Made by a program: the position numbers and the translations under genes. Below are positions 61,826 to 64,000 of a DNA stretch of 64,000 bases, one piece after another. The notes below the pieces were generated by a model that made no database searches, was not told the DNA's origin, and saw only the letters and a program-made list of their open reading frames with translations. How positions within the stretch are numbered: position 1 is the first letter of the stretch; each line of letters begins with the position of its first letter. Origin of the DNA: Rhizobium sp. P40RR-XXII (GTDB taxonomy: Bacteria; Pseudomonadota; Alphaproteobacteria; Rhizobiales; Rhizobiaceae); contig NZ_JABAII010000005.1 in NCBI RefSeq assembly GCF_012641405.1, positions 350,063 through 414,062 of the forward strand, given 5' to 3'.

Positions 61826-63801
61826 CTCTTGCTCCAACCTTTCTCGTAATGGCCTTCTTTCTCCTGGGGCCATTCAATTGGTCGCGCCATCATAGCTGGA
61901 CCAGAACGCTCACCTGCGGGTTCGTCGCAGCTATTGCATTCCGCTACATGCTTTGGCGGCTTACGCAAACCGTTCTTCCCTATCCCTATGACGGGATTAA
62001 TTTCTTTTGGGTCTGGCTCGTTTTCATCGTCGAGATGTTAGCCTTCACCGACGTCGTGCTTTTCCTTGTGCTGATGAGCCGTTACGTCAACCGCAGCGCC
62101 GAAATGGATGGGCTAGGCACCGTCTTTTTTGCCCGTGAAGGACGCGAACTACCGACTGTTGACGTCTTCATTCCCACCTACAATGAGCCGCTCGACGTTC
62201 TGGAAAGAACAATCGTAGGCGCTCTATCGCTCGATTATCCCGCGGACAAACTCAAAGTCTATGTCCTCGACGACCAGCGCCGCGATTGGCTCAAAACCTT
62301 TTGCGAACAGAAAAACGCCATTCACGTTACGCGCAGCAACAACGCGCACGCCAAGGCCGGCAACATGAACAACGGCCTGCAAGTCAGCTCGGGTGAATTC
62401 GTTGCCGTGTTCGATGCCGATTTCGTACCCTACCGGCACTTTCTTCGTCGGACATTACCCTTCTTTTCCGATGAAACCATTGGCATTGTCCAGACACCCC
62501 AGCATTTTTTCAATGCTGATCCGGTGCAGATGAATCTGGGGCTTGAGAATATCTGGCCGGACGAACAGCGTCTGTTCTTTGACGAAATCGCGCCCAGCCG
62601 GGATGGATGGGATGTCAGTTTCTGCTGTGGCTCATGTTCGATCGCCCGACGTACGGCAATCGACGCGATCGGCGGCTTTCCGACAGAGTCCATCACCGAG
62701 GATCTGCTGACCACGCTTTCCATGCTCAACAAGGGCTACAAGACGCGCTATTTGAACGAACGTCTGTCGATGGGACTCGCGGCGGAAAATCTGACCGGCT
62801 ATTTCGTTCAGCGCGAGCGCTGGTGCCAAGGGGGCATTCAAACGCTTTACCTGCACAATGGCCCGCTGCGTGGCCCGGGACTATCGCTTTTCCAGCGCAT
62901 CATGTTCCTGCCGGCTTCGTGGTTGGTGCAGTATCTGGTCCGCTTGATGATTCTGGTCATCCCGATTGCTTATCTCTGGTTCGGACTGCTGCCACTCTAT
63001 TTTACAGATGTGGCCGACTATATCTCCTATCAAGTTCCGCTGCTGACAGCTTATTTCCTTCTCATGCTTTGGATAACGCCAACACGATATTTGCCCATAA
63101 TCTCAAGTGCCGTCGGAACGTTCGCGACGTTCCGAATGCTGCCGACGGTCGCGTCGAGCCTGATCAGGCCATTCGGCAAGCCCTTCAGGGTGACGCCGAA
63201 GGGAAGCAGCAACCAGGCAAACCAATTTGACCGGTATACGTTTTCCTGGATCGCAACCTTAATTACGATCACCGCCCTTGGACTACTGATCGATATTGTC
63301 CCCGAGACCACGCAAACTCAGGCTGAATTTTCGCCGATCGCGGCCTTTTGGGCAGGCATCAATATCGTCGTTTTGCTCATCGCCTCTCTAATTTGCTTTG
63401 AGAAGCCCCAGCGACTGTTTCACGCCTTCAAATTGGACGAGCCGGCCGCAGTGGACGACATCTCCGGCCGGCTGGTTAGCCTGGCGCTGGACAAGGCAGT
63501 CGTCGCAGTCCCCCCCGATTCACAATTCGAGTCGAAATCGGTGGTCTTGCACCTTGAAGGCTTTGCGCCTTTCAATGCGGAATTGAGGCAGGTCACGCAG
63601 CGACGCAGGAGCATGAGCCGCGGCGGAGACAGGCAAGCATACTATCTCCACCTTCACTTCGATCTCCACGGTGCTATTCGAGACAAAATGATCGTGAAGC
63701 TCTACACTGGAGAATATTCGCAGGACATTCGCGACATCGACAAGGTCGCCGTGTCGGTCAATCTTCTGCTACGCTCTTTCGGCCGGGTACGCACACTTTA
63801 G
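61807..63801 (+). CDS. bgsA: Processive family 2 glycosyltransferase (cellulose-synthase-like, BgsA-like)
   Basis: This protein has 664 residues from a GTG start; an ATG at 61849 is the alternative. It has four N-terminal membrane helices, a GT-A domain with D155-D156 (VLDDQRRDW), D203-x-D205 (VFDADF), E298-D299 (TED) and Q335-RERW339, and C-terminal membrane helices. A cytoplasmic tail of about 135 residues follows; no RxxxR/DxSxxG PilZ signature is seen. BgsA of S. meliloti has this design and is switched on by c-di-GMP through its C-terminal domain. The product, a beta-(1,3)(1,4)-glucan, is inferred from the neighbour and the architecture; curdlan-type synthases are close alternatives. Confidence 0.75.
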   Translation: MVQYLLALAPTFLVMAFFLLGPFNWSRHHSWTRTLTCGFVAAIAFRYMLWRLTQTVLPYPYDGINFFWVWLVFIVEMLAFTDVVLFLVLMSRYVNRSAEMDGLGTVFFAREGRELPTVDVFIPTYNEPLDVLERTIVGALSLDYPADKLKVYVLDDQRRDWLKTFCEQKNAIHVTRSNNAHAKAGNMNNGLQVSSGEFVAVFDADFVPYRHFLRRTLPFFSDETIGIVQTPQHFFNADPVQMNLGLENIWPDEQRLFFDEIAPSRDGWDVSFCCGSCSIARRTAIDAIGGFPTESITEDLLTTLSMLNKGYKTRYLNERLSMGLAAENLTGYFVQRERWCQGGIQTLYLHNGPLRGPGLSLFQRIMFLPASWLVQYLVRLMILVIPIAYLWFGLLPLYFTDVADYISYQVPLLTAYFLLMLWITPTRYLPIISSAVGTFATFRMLPTVASSLIRPFGKPFRVTPKGSSNQANQFDRYTFSWIATLITITALGLLIDIVPETTQTQAEFSPIAAFWAGINIVVLLIASLICFEKPQRLFHAFKLDEPAAVDDISGRLVSLALDKAVVAVPPDSQFESKSVVLHLEGFAPFNAELRQVTQRRRSMSRGGDRQAYYLHLHFDLHGAIRDKMIVKLYTGEYSQDIRDIDKVAVSVNLLLRSFGRVRTL

Positions 63802-63868
63802 GAGGTGTGGACTCTTGGGTTTCCAAGGCTGAGCGAATCAGATTCAAGACTGTCTTTTGGAGGCAGTC

Positions 63869-64000
63869 ATGGATGTTTTGGATCGTCTGATCCTTCGGGA
63901 CGAACAGTGGGCGCGGATAGCGCATCACATCATTGGTGACGAGCGCACGCGCGGCTCGTCTGGCCGCGACAACCGCATGTTCGTGGAAGCAGTGCTTTGG
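63869..64000 (+). mobile_element. IS5-family transposase, 5' part, cut by window edge
   Basis: The ATG at 63869 opens 44 codons to the window end (MDVLDRLILRDEQWARIAHH, then IIGDERTRGSSGRDNRMFVE and AVLW). This is the typical N-terminus of IS5/DUF4096-type transposases (a helical DNA-binding start with the L-x-D-x-x-W motif). GGAGG lies just upstream. The left end of the element is probably at about 63810-63850, near the stop of the glucan synthase gene, but I cannot fix the inverted repeat without the right end. Confidence 0.75.

Noticed and set aside
1..64000. CRISPR arrays, prophage genes, rRNA operons and toxin-antitoxin pairs
   Set aside because: No regularly spaced direct repeats, phage structural genes, ribosomal RNA sequence or convincing toxin-antitoxin pair was seen.

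Overview
The window is GC-rich chromosome or large-replicon DNA of a Rhizobiaceae-type alphaproteobacterium (Rhizobium or a close relative). The evidence is a MucR/Ros-type regulator, a fused PhaAB-type Na+/H+ antiporter operon, two Dpp-type peptide ABC operons, a BacA/BclA-like peptide transporter and a pair resembling the Sinorhizobium BgsB/BgsA mixed-linkage glucan synthase. All names rest on reading protein motifs; no database search was possible.

Layout. 0-6 kb: succinate-semialdehyde dehydrogenase; a PadR / HAAS-domain membrane protein / GIN-domain operon whose last gene is frameshifted; an alpha/beta hydrolase broken by an in-frame stop; a NUDIX hydrolase; a MucR-like regulator with altered zinc ligands. 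6-19 kb: a GntR-MFS operon with a 29-bp perfect palindrome upstream, two sugar-efflux-like MFS genes, and a GntR gene divergent from a peptide-import operon (fused ATPase, binding protein, two permeases, M14 carboxypeptidase). 19-26 kb: LysR remnant, secreted GH5 glycosidase, GT2 glycosyltransferase, SDR remnant, a protein with a long Lys/Ala/Pro tail, a class III aminotransferase divergent from an XRE-cupin regulator, and a GNAT acetyltransferase. 27-33 kb: six overlapping genes for an Mrp/Pha multisubunit cation/proton antiporter.

33.8-43.6 kb is the most unusual stretch. A LuxR-type regulator, two divergent paralogous glycine-rich repeat proteins, a type I secretion ABC protein with a degenerate LSGGQ motif and its HlyD partner form a compact secretion locus, with an AT-rich gap inside and an orphan IS3 orfA beside it. 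A ribosome-modulation-factor-like small protein and a BclA-like ABC transporter follow. 43.7-47 kb: SulP anion transporter with a beta-carbonic anhydrase, and a protein of unknown function.

47.7-57.6 kb is a minus-strand unit that reads AmiC-like sensor, AmiR-like ANTAR antiterminator, proline-iminopeptidase-like hydrolase, peptide-binding protein, two permeases, two ATPases, then an aldo/keto reductase. A strong terminator hairpin in the leader suggests transcription antitermination by substrate sensing. The final part holds a 57-residue membrane protein, an acyltransferase, a 1.3-kb region with no convincing gene, the bgsBA-like pair, and the start of an IS5-type transposase cut by the window edge.

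Recurring themes are small-peptide uptake and processing (two operons, each with its own peptidase and a 14-bp perfect hairpin just behind the binding-protein gene), cell-surface or extracellular products (GH5, GT2, acyltransferase, type I secretion, beta-glucan), and several decayed genes (GIN, hydrolase, LysR, SDR, IS3).
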